NCBI GenBank assembly: GCA_938041325.1
Contig: CALIAG010000124.1
Span: 1-59,496, forward strand
From: an uncultured Saprospiraceae bacterium
GTDB taxonomy: Bacteria; Bacteroidota; Bacteroidia; Chitinophagales; Saprospiraceae
DNA length: 59,496 bases
Direction: 5' to 3'
In this document: positions 1 to 8,685 of the stretch, one piece after another
Numbering within the stretch: the stretch's first letter is position 1
How the letters are laid out: every line of letters begins with the position of its first letter
Notes under the pieces: generated by a model
The model's input: only the letters and a program-made list of their open reading frames with translations
Database searches by the model: none
Told to the model about the DNA's origin: nothing
Program-made: the position numbers and the translations under genes

Positions 1-1
1 T

Positions 2-1483
2 AAAAGTGAAACAGATACTGAGGTATTGGTTCATTTTATTGAAGCCATTCAAACAAAAGATCAACTCCCTTTAGATGAAGCTGTTCGAATTGCATTGACC
101 AAAGTAATTGGTGCTTATGCAATTGTTGTAATGGATAAAGAAAATCCAGATATTTTAGTTGGAGCAAGAAAGGGGAGTCCTTTAGTGATTGGTATTGGAG
201 AAAATGAATTTTACATGGCCTCCGATGCATCTCCTCTTACAGAATATACTCAAAAAGTTGTTTACTTAAATGACGAAGAAATCGCTGTCGTCAATCGAAA
301 AGGCGAATTGAATGTGAAAACGATTGCTAATGAGATTCAAACTCCTTTCATTCAAGAAATTGAAATGAAAATGGAAGCAATTGAAAAAGGGGATTATGAC
401 CACTTTATGCTCAAAGAGATCTACGAACAACCCAAAACGATTATGGATTGTATGAGAGGTCGTGTGAATGCTTCTGAATCTTGGGTTAAAGTTGGAGGAA
501 TTGATAATTATAAGGAAAGAATAAAAAACACCAAGCGTTTTATAATTGCAGCCTGCGGTACGTCATGGCACTCTGGTTTGATTGGAGAATATCTTTTTGA
601 GGAATTGGCGAGAATTCCAGTAGAAGTAGAATATGCATCAGAGCTGCGCTATAGAAATCCAATTATCACAGAGACTGATATGGTAATTGCCTTATCTCAA
701 TCCGGTGAAACAGCAGATACACTTGCAGCTATCGAATTGGCAAGAGAAAAAGGAGCCTTGGTATATGGCATTGTGAATGTAGTTGGTTCCTCTATTGCAA
801 GAAAAACGCATACTGGATCGTACATACATGCAGGACCAGAAATCGGTGTAGCATCAACAAAGGCTTTTACAAGTCAAGTTACCTTACTGACTTTGATGGC
901 TTTGAACTTAGGTTATGAAAGAGGAACGATTCCCCGTTCTTATTACCTTCAGTTGTTAAGGGAATTAGAAAATATTCCTAAAAAGGTTGAAAAGGTGTTA
1001 GCACTTGATTCCAAAATTCAATATATCGCTAGCGAAATAAAAGATGCCACGAATGCTTTGTACTTGGGAAGAGGATATAATTTCCCGGTAGCACTAGAAG
1101 GTGCCTTAAAACTTAAAGAAATATCTTATATTCACGCTGAAGGATATCCGGCTGCTGAAATGAAGCACGGCCCGATTGCACTGATCGACGAGAATATGCC
1201 TGTTATTATTATTGCGACTAACATGAGTTCTTACGAAAAGATTGTCAGCAATATTCAAGAAGTAAAAGCAAGAAAAGGCATAGTCATCGCCATCGTCACG
1301 GAAGGAGATAAAATAATCAGCGAAATAGCTGACTATACAATAGAAATTCCGCACACAGACGAACCGTTGACCCCTTTGTTATCTGTAATTCCACTACAAC
1401 TTTTGTCTTATCACATTGCATTAATGAGAGGCTGTAACGTAGATCAACCAAGGAATTTGGCAAAATCAGTTACTGTAGAATAA
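2..1483 (+). CDS. glmS: Glutamine-fructose-6-phosphate aminotransferase, 5'-truncated by window edge
   Basis: This enzyme makes glucosamine-6-phosphate from fructose-6-phosphate and glutamine, the first step toward UDP-GlcNAc, in the cytoplasm. The reading frame is open from base 2, so the gene begins outside the window; an internal ATG at 26 is not the true start. The N-terminal glutaminase domain with its catalytic Cys is mostly missing. What remains is the end of that domain (VLVHFIE, then GARKGSPLVIG and ASDASPLTEYT) followed by two SIS sugar-isomerase domains. The first SIS has AACGTSWHSG and SQSGETADT, and the second has LGRGYNFPVALEGALK and AEMKHGPIALI. The C-terminus DQPRNLAKSVTVE is the family's canonical end. 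It lies 55 bp upstream of a DUF4290 gene on the same strand, and murA follows, so amino-sugar supply and use are close together. Identification is very secure; only the length is unknown. Confidence 0.97.
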   Translation, partial: KSETDTEVLVHFIEAIQTKDQLPLDEAVRIALTKVIGAYAIVVMDKENPDILVGARKGSPLVIGIGENEFYMASDASPLTEYTQKVVYLNDEEIAVVNRKGELNVKTIANEIQTPFIQEIEMKMEAIEKGDYDHFMLKEIYEQPKTIMDCMRGRVNASESWVKVGGIDNYKERIKNTKRFIIAACGTSWHSGLIGEYLFEELARIPVEVEYASELRYRNPIITETDMVIALSQSGETADTLAAIELAREKGALVYGIVNVVGSSIARKTHTGSYIHAGPEIGVASTKAFTSQVTLLTLMALNLGYERGTIPRSYYLQLLRELENIPKKVEKVLALDSKIQYIASEIKDATNALYLGRGYNFPVALEGALKLKEISYIHAEGYPAAEMKHGPIALIDENMPVIIIATNMSSYEKIVSNIQEVKARKGIVIAIVTEGDKIISEIADYTIEIPHTDEPLTPLLSVIPLQLLSYHIALMRGCNVDQPRNLAKSVTVE

Positions 1484-1538
1484 GTACAGTTTTTGTCCTT
1501 TATTTTTAAATAACATCAATAATTAAATCCAATATATA

Positions 1539-2243
1539 ATGGTCGATGGACACTCAATGACTTACAATTCTGAAAAAGAACTTCTAACCATGCCGGAGTA
1601 TGGTAGAAATATTCAGTTGTTGGTATTGCACGCGAGAGAAATTGAAGAATTAGAACAAAAACAAGCTTTCATAGAACGTATTGTAGATCTTATTCAACAA
1701 ATGCATCCTCAAACAAAAAATGTGGAGGATTACAGAACGAAAATATGGAAACATGTTTTTAGAATTGCAGAATATGAATTGGAAGGAGTAGTAGTACCTA
1801 CTACAGGGGAAGCACCTAATAAAGAAGCAGATAATGTTAAGCCAGAAACGATTCCATACCCTAAATCAGATACAAGATTTAGACACTATGGAAACAATGT
1901 CAATAAGCTAATTCAAAAAGCACTTGAAATGGAAGAGGGGCCTGTTCGAACAGGCTTTGTAAATACCATTGGGTCATACATGAAGCTGGCTTACAGGACT
2001 TGGAACAAAGAACATTATGTTAGTGATGAAGTCATTAAAAATGATTTAGAAAAATTCTCTGGTGGAAAATTAAAAATTGATAATTCAATTATACTAGATC
2101 ACTTGAGTGGAACAAATAATAAAAGAAGAAGTAACGATAACAGAGGAGATCGAAGAGATAGAGATAACTATAGAGGCGGACGTTCCAATAATAATTATGG
2201 AAAAGGTGGACGTGGTGGAAAAGGTGGAAAGAAAAGAAGATAG
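1539..2243 (+). CDS. DUF4290 family protein with Gly/Arg/Lys-rich tail
   Basis: The product is 234 residues and of unknown function. It matches the DUF4290 family that I know from Bacteroidota, often next to murA as here. The family core occupies roughly residues 10-190, with YGRNIQ near the start and a conserved RTGFVNTIGSYMKLAY stretch. The last ~40 residues are different in character: rich in Arg, Gly, Asn and Lys, with RGDRRDRDNYRGG and GKGGRGGKGGKKRR. Such RGG-like tails commonly bind RNA in other families, so nucleic-acid binding is a reasonable but untested inference. A second ATG at 1557 (MTYNSEKELL) is an equally good start and would drop six residues. A strong terminator hairpin follows 22 bp after the stop, so it probably ends a glmS-containing transcript. 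Confidence 0.85.
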   Translation: MVDGHSMTYNSEKELLTMPEYGRNIQLLVLHAREIEELEQKQAFIERIVDLIQQMHPQTKNVEDYRTKIWKHVFRIAEYELEGVVVPTTGEAPNKEADNVKPETIPYPKSDTRFRHYGNNVNKLIQKALEMEEGPVRTGFVNTIGSYMKLAYRTWNKEHYVSDEVIKNDLEKFSGGKLKIDNSIILDHLSGTNNKRRSNDNRGDRRDRDNYRGGRSNNNYGKGGRGGKGGKKRR

Positions 2244-2265
2244 TTTCTTTTTAATATAGTTTTTG

Positions 2266-2303
2266 AAAACGGTGATAATACTTTGTGTATTATCACCGTT
2301 TTT
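2266..2303 (+). terminator. Rho-independent terminator after DUF4290 gene
   Basis: A perfect 16-bp stem (2266-2281 with 2287-2302) has a 5-nt loop and runs into a T-run. It also starts with four As, so it could work in both directions. It separates the glmS/DUF4290 unit from murA. Confidence 0.9.
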
Positions 2304-2407
2304 AATTATTTGAAATAAATAAGCGTTGAAATAGTAGTCAGATGCTTTTCGATTTTTATTTTTGATTTTGAAGTTGATCAACAACTTCACACACAAACAA
2401 TCTAACT

Positions 2408-3715
2408 ATGAATGATGCTTTTGAAGTCATTGGAGGTAAACAACTAAAAGGAACGATTACCCCACAAGGTGCTAAAAATGAAACCCTTCAGATTTTATGC
2501 GCTACTTTGCTAACGGATCAACCAGTAACGATTACCAATGTCCCAGATATATTAGACGTTAACAAATTGATACGTTTGCTTAAAGGTCTTCAAGTCAAAG
2601 TAGAGAAAAAAGCAAAGGACACCTATGTTTTTCAAGCAGATGAAGTAGATCTTGATTACTTCAAAAGTGATGAATTTCAAAAAGATGCCAAAGGCATTAG
2701 AGGATCTGTAATGCTTATCGGTCCGCTTCTTACCCGCTTTGGAAGAGCATTTTTACCGAAACCAGGAGGAGACAAAATTGGTAGACGAAGATTAGATACT
2801 CACTTTTTGGGTCTGCAGAAATTAGGAGGAGAATTCCATTATGATGAAGAAGAGGATAATTATTCTATTCAATCTCCAAAGCTGAAAGGGACTCCTATTT
2901 TAATGGACGAAATCAGTGTGACTGGTACTGCCAATGTAGTGATGGCAGCAGTTCTGGCAGAAGGAGAGACACAAATTTACAATGCAGCTTGCGAACCTTA
3001 CCTTCAGCAACTTTGTAAGATGTTGCACAGGATGGGAGCAAAGATATCAGGGATTGGATCGAACTTACTTACCATTAATGGCGTCGCAAAATTAGAAGGT
3101 ACAGATCATCGAATTCTTCCTGACATGATTGAAATAGGAAGTTTTATTGGCTTGGCCGCAATGACACAATCAGAGATCACAATCAAAGATTGTCAAGTTG
3201 CAGAACTAGGAAACATACTTCCTGTTTTTCGTAGAATGGGAGTGCAATTAGAAATACAAGGCGATGATATTCATATTCCTGCTCAGGAAAGTTACGAAAT
3301 ACAAACCTTTATTGATGGCTCTATTCTAACCATTTACGATTCTCCTTGGCCGGGATTTACACCTGATTTAATGAGTATAGTATTGGTGATGGCAACTCAA
3401 GCTAAAGGTTCTGTTTTGATTCATCAGAAAATGTTTGAGAGCCGTTTGTTCTTTGTAGATAAACTGATTGATATGGGAGCTCAGATTATTTTATGCGATC
3501 CGCATAGAGCTACAGTAATAGGTTTGGAAAGAAAGTTTCAACTTAGAGGCATCGAAATGACCTCGCCAGATATCCGTGCCGGTGTGGCATTATTAATTGC
3601 TGCTTTATCTGCTAAAGGAAAAAGTTTGATTAAAAATATTCATCAAATTGACAGAGGATATCAAAATATTGATGAGCGTTTGAATAAGTTAGGTGCTCAA
3701 ATTAAACGATTCTAA
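2408..3715 (+). CDS. murA: UDP-N-acetylglucosamine 1-carboxyvinyltransferase with Asp in place of catalytic Cys
   Basis: MurA transfers enolpyruvate from PEP to UDP-GlcNAc, the first committed step of peptidoglycan synthesis, in the cytoplasm. The 435-residue length and EPSP-synthase-like repeats fit the family. The N-terminus contains QGAKNETLQI (the KN motif), and the mobile catalytic loop reads PGGDKIGRRRLDTH. The residue at 122 that is Cys in E. coli (Cys115) is Asp here. Asp at this site keeps activity and confers fosfomycin insensitivity in other bacteria, for example Mycobacterium. A -7-like box (TATTTTTG, 2357-2364) lies 44 bp upstream without a clear -33 partner. The gene converges on the polyprenyl synthase with only 6 bp between the two stop codons. 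Confidence 0.96.
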   Translation: MNDAFEVIGGKQLKGTITPQGAKNETLQILCATLLTDQPVTITNVPDILDVNKLIRLLKGLQVKVEKKAKDTYVFQADEVDLDYFKSDEFQKDAKGIRGSVMLIGPLLTRFGRAFLPKPGGDKIGRRRLDTHFLGLQKLGGEFHYDEEEDNYSIQSPKLKGTPILMDEISVTGTANVVMAAVLAEGETQIYNAACEPYLQQLCKMLHRMGAKISGIGSNLLTINGVAKLEGTDHRILPDMIEIGSFIGLAAMTQSEITIKDCQVAELGNILPVFRRMGVQLEIQGDDIHIPAQESYEIQTFIDGSILTIYDSPWPGFTPDLMSIVLVMATQAKGSVLIHQKMFESRLFFVDKLIDMGAQIILCDPHRATVIGLERKFQLRGIEMTSPDIRAGVALLIAALSAKGKSLIKNIHQIDRGYQNIDERLNKLGAQIKRF

Positions 3716-3721
3716 AAAGCA

Positions 3722-4696
3722 TTATTTTTCTCGTTCGGTAACATACATGACCAAGTCTTCCAATGAATTCCTCGCAGGAGATTCTGGAAAGGTATGCAGT
3801 ATTTCGAATGCTTGGGACCTGTAATCATACATAGCTTGCTTTGCATACTCTAAGCCATCACTTTGTTTTACAAATTCTATAACCTCTTTTACCTTGGCTG
3901 GCTGATCGCTGTACCTTTTGATGATATTTATAATTCTTCTTCTCTCTGTTTTAGTGGTATGATCTAAGGCATAGATTAATGGTAAAGTCATTTTCTTTTC
4001 CTTTATATCAATTCCGACTGGCTTGCCGATATCTTCAGTCCCAAAATCAAATAAATCATCTCTGATTTGAAAGGCAATTCCAATTTTTTGACCAAATTCA
4101 TACATCTTATCAATGGTGGTCTCGTCATCTGTTGTAGAAGAAGCTCCCGCTGCACAAGTTGTAGCAATTAACGAAGCCGTTTTCTGTTTGATGATTTTGA
4201 AATACATAGCTTCATCTATATCCAACTTTCTTGACTTTTCAGTTTGCATCAACTCTCCTTCACTCATTTCTTTTACCGCCGTTGAAATAATTTCAAGCAA
4301 GCGGAACTCTTTGTGTTTGATAGCAAGTAAAAACCCTTGAGCAAGAAAATAGTCACCAACCAATACGGCAATCTTATTTTTCCATAAAGCATTTACGGAG
4401 AAAAAACCTCGACGTTCATAAGAATCATCGACCACATCGTCGTGGACCAGAGAAGCGGTGTGTAAAAGTTCTACGTAGGAAGCTGCGACATAGCTGCGTT
4501 CATTGGTTTCTCCGCAAATTGCAGCACAGAGGAAGACAAACATAGGGCGCATTTGCTTACCCTTGTTTTTGACAATATAATGAGTGATGCGGTCCAATAA
4601 GGCCACATTGCTTTGCATTGATTGCTGGAAATGTTGCTCAAAAGCTTTGAGCTCCTTTTCAATAGGCCCTTTTATCGTTGATAAGGACTTGACCAT
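3722..4696 (-). CDS. Trans-polyprenyl diphosphate synthase (octaprenyl/solanesyl type)
   Basis: This all-alpha prenyltransferase condenses isopentenyl diphosphate onto an allylic primer to make a long-chain polyprenyl diphosphate, here probably the menaquinone side chain. Both aspartate-rich metal sites are visible: DDVVD at residues 86-90 and DDLFD at 213-217, together with GKQMRPM near 46-52 and the lysine-rich GKPVGIDIKEKKMTLP region. The residues before the first motif are small or medium (ASLVH), which fits a long-chain product, but chain length cannot be read reliably from sequence alone. The 324-residue length is normal. The gene is monocistronic and convergent with murA. IspB is the likely symbol, but I leave it blank because the product length is uncertain. 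Confidence 0.9.
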   Translation of the reverse strand: MVKSLSTIKGPIEKELKAFEQHFQQSMQSNVALLDRITHYIVKNKGKQMRPMFVFLCAAICGETNERSYVAASYVELLHTASLVHDDVVDDSYERRGFFSVNALWKNKIAVLVGDYFLAQGFLLAIKHKEFRLLEIISTAVKEMSEGELMQTEKSRKLDIDEAMYFKIIKQKTASLIATTCAAGASSTTDDETTIDKMYEFGQKIGIAFQIRDDLFDFGTEDIGKPVGIDIKEKKMTLPLIYALDHTTKTERRRIINIIKRYSDQPAKVKEVIEFVKQSDGLEYAKQAMYDYRSQAFEILHTFPESPARNSLEDLVMYVTEREK

Positions 4697-5452
4697 AAAT
4701 AGATCCTTTTTTTAGTTGTAAAATGGTCAAACATTGCTGCACAAGATACAAGTTCATGTCATAAAAGAGGTAAACACTGTCCATTAGTTTTGAACGAAGA
4801 TTGGAGTGGATAATTCTTTTACAAATCCCAATTTATTTGTCTACTTATTTAAACAAGACAAGCATGGCTTTGTTTTGGAAGAGAAGGGTAGGTTTGATTT
4901 TTTTTATAAAAAGGGAGGAATCAGCAAAGAAAAGAAGGAGGCCTAGATTTTCTTCCTAAGAAGAATAAGACAAGACCCGTAAGTTATCCAACATGGAAGA
5001 ACCGTCAACCTCCTTCAATATCTTTAATTATATCTTATGACCTCAACTCAACTAGAAGACAGAAATATCCGACTAGTTTCAAGTCAAAGCTTGATTTATT
5101 TTGTAGATTTTTTGTTAGGTAAGACTTTGGAAAAATGAATACTGATCGTCTATATTTTCTTGATAATAGGGCAATTAAGGGGAAAAAACTTAGATCAGAT
5201 TCCAATATACAAAAATATTGTAATAAATGGTGTCAAAAATATAAAGACCAAACAGTTTGTGAGTATTTTGTTTATTCATCATTCTCTTGATTGCCTGGGA
5301 TGTATTAGACCCTCGTTATGAGGAGCCTTGTTTCCTATTTTATAGATTATAAACAAGAAAGATAATGGAGACCATATCAACATGATGAGCGATTTTACTA
5401 TATTTGGGCATATTGAATCTCTTTATGAGAATTCTTAAAACTATAGTATAAG
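4697..5452. other. 756-bp intergenic region, mostly featureless
   Basis: This AT-rich interval separates the polyprenyl synthase from a rightward membrane-protein gene. I see no RNA gene, repeat or convincing coding region. The longest reasonable small frame is a 33-codon ATG frame at 5037-5138 with no recognisable features. A TATATTTG box at 5399-5406 matches the Bacteroidota -7 consensus and is ~47 bp before the GTG start at 5453; no good -33 TTG is at the right distance. Confidence 0.5.
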
Positions 5453-6436
5453 GTGCTTTCATTTTTTAGAACCAACCAGTTTATTGCCAATCTTTTTCTG
5501 ATTGTTTACACCATCATAGTAAGGTTTTCCCTATTTTTTATTCGCCCTGAAGGGGAGATAACAATTAGTGGAGCTTACAGTAAAGGGCTTTATGATTTAG
5601 TTTCACCGGATAGTCTTCTTTCTTTCTTTTTAGCTGCCTTGCTGGTTTGCTTTCAAGGCGTAATTATCAATGTTATAATTGCACGATTTCGGATAGGTTC
5701 AGAAGTTAGTCTTTTTCCTGGCCTTTTCTATATCCTACTATCTAGCGCAATACCTGAATTTTTGTTTCTATCTCCAGCTTTATTAGGAAATACCTTTTTG
5801 ATTTTCATGTTAATGGAATTGTTTTCCATTTATAAAAAACATGCTTCTACAGGTAGTATTTTCAATACAGGTTTTTGGTTAGGACTTTCAAGTCTAATGC
5901 ATCCGCCTAATATGTTCTTTGTTATCCTTGTATTTATTGCAATAGGATTACTAAAAGCTTTCAAATTTAAAGAGAGACTCATAATCTTACTTGGCTTTTT
6001 CTGCACCTATTTTATTTCTGGTGTTTATTTTTTCTGGAATGATGGCTTGTCAGATTTTCTAAACCAACAATTCTTGGGAGCTTTTCGTTTTCTTGATTTT
6101 AAACAATTGGTAGGATTAGAGTATAAAATTAAATTGGCAAGTTTTGCATTGTTGCTGCTTTTTGTGATTCTAAACTACAATAGATATCTATTCAAAAAGA
6201 AAATTCAAAGCCAGAAGTACATCAATATCTCGTATTGGTATTTATTGGTAGCCGGAATATCAACATTGTTTGTGCCCTCTTTGGACCTTACTCAATTAAT
6301 TGTCCTTACTCCAACCTTAGGAATATTGCTTTCTTTTACGTTTTTAAAGATGTCCAAATCGATGGCAGAAGCGCTCCACTTTCTATTTTTAGTGGGGATC
6401 CTCCTAGTTCAATTCAAAGGTTTGTGGTTGTTTTGA
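5453..6436 (+). CDS. Polytopic membrane protein, DUF6427-like
   Basis: This 327-residue protein is almost entirely hydrophobic, with about ten predicted membrane segments. It resembles the Bacteroidota DUF6427 family, which starts with a short Phe-rich stretch and F(R/K)TN; here this is LSFFRTNQ. The function is unknown, and no catalytic motif is evident apart from family-like features such as LMHPPN near residue 145. The start must be the GTG at 5453: an in-frame TAG lies at 5444-5446, and there is no early internal Met. A possible promoter box is at 5399-5406. It precedes purQ by 157 bp on the same strand but is not obviously functionally linked to it. Confidence 0.75.
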   Translation: MLSFFRTNQFIANLFLIVYTIIVRFSLFFIRPEGEITISGAYSKGLYDLVSPDSLLSFFLAALLVCFQGVIINVIIARFRIGSEVSLFPGLFYILLSSAIPEFLFLSPALLGNTFLIFMLMELFSIYKKHASTGSIFNTGFWLGLSSLMHPPNMFFVILVFIAIGLLKAFKFKERLIILLGFFCTYFISGVYFFWNDGLSDFLNQQFLGAFRFLDFKQLVGLEYKIKLASFALLLLFVILNYNRYLFKKKIQSQKYINISYWYLLVAGISTLFVPSLDLTQLIVLTPTLGILLSFTFLKMSKSMAEALHFLFLVGILLVQFKGLWLF

Positions 6437-6552
6437 AACAACTAAATCTTTTTCGAAAACTTACTTTAGGATAGAAAGAAATGGGATCAGATAAAAAATA
6501 AAATACCACTATAATATTTTTCAAGCTTTACACAATTAGATAAGTAATTACT

Positions 6553-6560
6553 TAACTTTG
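6553..6560 (+). promoter_or_regulatory. Bacteroidota -7 promoter box upstream of purQ
   Basis: TAACTTTG matches TAnnTTTG exactly and would place transcription start ~25 nt before the purQ ATG. At the -33 position only TTTA is found, so the promoter is half-supported. Confidence 0.45.
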
Positions 6561-6593
6561 CACTTTAAATAAATATTAAAACTTTTAAGGCAT

Positions 6594-7307
6594 ATGAAGT
6601 TTGGAGTAGTAGTTTTTCCCGGTTCGAACTGTGATGACGATATGATCCATGTACTAGGTACTGTAATGGGACAAGACGTTGTTAAATTATGGCACAAAGA
6701 AACTAGCCTTGAAGGTTTTGAAAAAGGAGACTGTATTGTCCTTCCTGGAGGATTTTCATACGGAGATTATATGCGTGCAGGCGCTATTGCAAGCTTTTCA
6801 CCAATAATGAAATCCGTAATTGAATTTGCAAATAACGGCGGCTATGTTTTCGGGATTTGCAATGGCTTTCAAATCCTCTGCGAAACACATCTTCTACCTG
6901 GTGTTTTGCTAAGAAATAGCAATCAAAAATTTATCTGTAAGAATGTATTTTTAAAAACAGAGACCACAAACTCTGCCATCACTTCAAAACTAGTAAAAGG
7001 AAAAGCGCTCAAAATTCCGATAGCCCATGCTGATGGAAGATTCCATGCAGATGAAGCTACCCTTTCAGAATTGAAGAAAAACGATCAAATTCTTTTTACT
7101 TATTGCAATGAATCCGCAAAAGTTGATGCTCAATCAAATCCCAACGGATCAGCGTTGAATATTGCAGGAATTTGCAATGCCCAACGCAACGTTTTTGGAA
7201 TGATGCCTCATCCAGAAAGAGCATCCGAGAATATACTTGGAAACATGGATGGCAAAGCTTTATTCGAATCTTTGATCTCCTTATCTAAAGTTGCGCTAGC
7301 ACATTAA
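6594..7307 (+). CDS. purQ: Phosphoribosylformylglycinamidine synthase, glutaminase subunit
   Basis: PurQ is a class I glutamine amidotransferase. It hydrolyses glutamine and passes ammonia to PurL to make FGAM in purine synthesis. The nucleophilic Cys89 sits in FGICNGFQ, the catalytic His-Glu pair is in MMPHPER near residue 203, and the N-terminus [14 protein letters not shown] is typical. At 237 residues it is the stand-alone small subunit, which implies separate purL and purS genes; neither is in this window. The ATG at 6594 follows a TAACTTTG box. The downstream gene is convergent, with a 22-bp gap and no obvious terminator. Confidence 0.95.
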   Translation: MKFGVVVFPGSNCDDDMIHVLGTVMGQDVVKLWHKETSLEGFEKGDCIVLPGGFSYGDYMRAGAIASFSPIMKSVIEFANNGGYVFGICNGFQILCETHLLPGVLLRNSNQKFICKNVFLKTETTNSAITSKLVKGKALKIPIAHADGRFHADEATLSELKKNDQILFTYCNESAKVDAQSNPNGSALNIAGICNAQRNVFGMMPHPERASENILGNMDGKALFESLISLSKVALAH

Positions 7308-7329
7308 CGGAGAACTTTGAGCTTTTTAT

Positions 7330-8583
7330 TTAGTAATTGATTTCCACACTCCGATTTACTTTTGGAATGAGTATCATATCGTATCTCTTAATCATGTTGC
7401 TCATCTCTAGAGTTAGGTGATAATCTCCCCAAGCAAAGGTTTTATTGAATGGCCTAAGGTCAATAAGTACCCAATCTTCTTTCTGCCCCAATTCAATAAA
7501 GTTTCGAAAGATAACAGGCACGTTGTCAGGGTTTTCAAGAGCATCAGTAATTTTTCCATCCTCATCAGAATAGCGCCAAAGAACTCCAATAGCCAAGCTA
7601 CTATGTCCATGATACTCTGTTAACTCCATCAATGTATTGCCGACGCCATAAAACCCATTGGCAGTAGTCCCTTTAGTTAAATGGCCCCTCCACATCTTTA
7701 GAAATAACTTGTCCTTGTTGAAATCAAAATCGATTTTGGAAAGCCCTTTACGCAATTGAATTTTATTTTTTTTCGTGCGAATACTATTCTTCTTAAATCC
7801 TTCTTTATTGCCATACATGTACCAATAATCCACACTAAATTTCAATGAATTGACCATGTCTTCATTCTGTTTGTATAGAGACATAGCGTCTAAGAAATCG
7901 TTGAAGTCATTGGAAGATTTTAAGCCATCTGCGAATTTTAAAACATCTGCGTAACGCTGTCCTTTCAAGTCATTAATTAACTGGTCAATAAGTAAGACTG
8001 CGGCTTCATGAAGTTTTTGATTCTTTTTTTGATCCGCTGTAGAAAGCTTTCGATACATTTCATTGACGAGTAATTTGGTGCCTGGAAAGGCTTCTGTACC
8101 GACTGAAAGCAAAGACCAATTCTCCTCTCTAATGTATTCGATAAGTTTTGCAGCTTCTACACTTTTAAGATCTGGCATTGGAGTATAAGTGACGCCTTCT
8201 CTATCAAAATGATAGCTTTTATTTAAAGCTTTAAAATTCTGGACAGCTTCTTTGGGCGTTTCTGATAAACGATTGATCACCTCACAAGCTCCAACACCTA
8301 TTTCCCAAACCATGGTCTTAAAATTATTTTGATTTAACATTCTGACTAGCACATTCGAAAAGTCTGATTCTAGTTTGGACCTTGAATGGTCACCCAACAT
8401 AACGATGTGAGCATCGGCTATTGCTTGCTCCAGAATTGCTGCTCCTGGTCCTGTCAGTTTGCCGTTTTCAATATCAAAAGGATAGCTAAAAGGTTTCAAG
8501 TTCTCAGCTCGGATGGAATCCTGAGAGAGCAGAGTAAACGTTGCTAAAATGCAAGAAAGGAAAATTAAGATTCTGGGAAGCAT
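7330..8583 (-). CDS. Secreted protein with distant resemblance to erythromycin-esterase/ChaN-like enzymes
   Basis: The product is 417 residues with an N-terminal signal peptide (hydrophobic core ILIFLSCILATFTLLS). Near residues 55-100 it has the layout of the Ere-like superfamily: an A-x-IVMLG strand, a charged/His turn (GDHSRSK), a helix, and a strand ending in WE. In erythromycin esterases this turn carries a Glu and a catalytic His (GExxHG). Here the order is Asp-His and the following Gly is missing, so esterase activity is doubtful. A second region (EYHGHSSLAIGVLW) and a C-terminal DWVLIDLRPF resemble the rest of that fold. It lies 102 bp downstream of the AraC-type regulator on the same strand and could be co-transcribed with it or controlled by it. 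The function is not established. Confidence 0.45.
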   Translation of the reverse strand: MLPRILIFLSCILATFTLLSQDSIRAENLKPFSYPFDIENGKLTGPGAAILEQAIADAHIVMLGDHSRSKLESDFSNVLVRMLNQNNFKTMVWEIGVGACEVINRLSETPKEAVQNFKALNKSYHFDREGVTYTPMPDLKSVEAAKLIEYIREENWSLLSVGTEAFPGTKLLVNEMYRKLSTADQKKNQKLHEAAVLLIDQLINDLKGQRYADVLKFADGLKSSNDFNDFLDAMSLYKQNEDMVNSLKFSVDYWYMYGNKEGFKKNSIRTKKNKIQLRKGLSKIDFDFNKDKLFLKMWRGHLTKGTTANGFYGVGNTLMELTEYHGHSSLAIGVLWRYSDEDGKITDALENPDNVPVIFRNFIELGQKEDWVLIDLRPFNKTFAWGDYHLTLEMSNMIKRYDMILIPKVNRSVEINY

Positions 8584-8685
8584 ATCAATAATAGTTTTGA
8601 ATTAAAGAGGAATTGATTTCTAAAATTCAAAACTCAGGGTAATCAGACTTTTATGCTAGAAATTAGCTGGAGAATGTGTGCTGGA

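Noticed and set aside
5037-5138. 33-codon ATG frame in the 4697-5452 gap
   Set aside because: It has no recognisable sequence, promoter or conserved context; chance frames of this length are common in AT-rich DNA.
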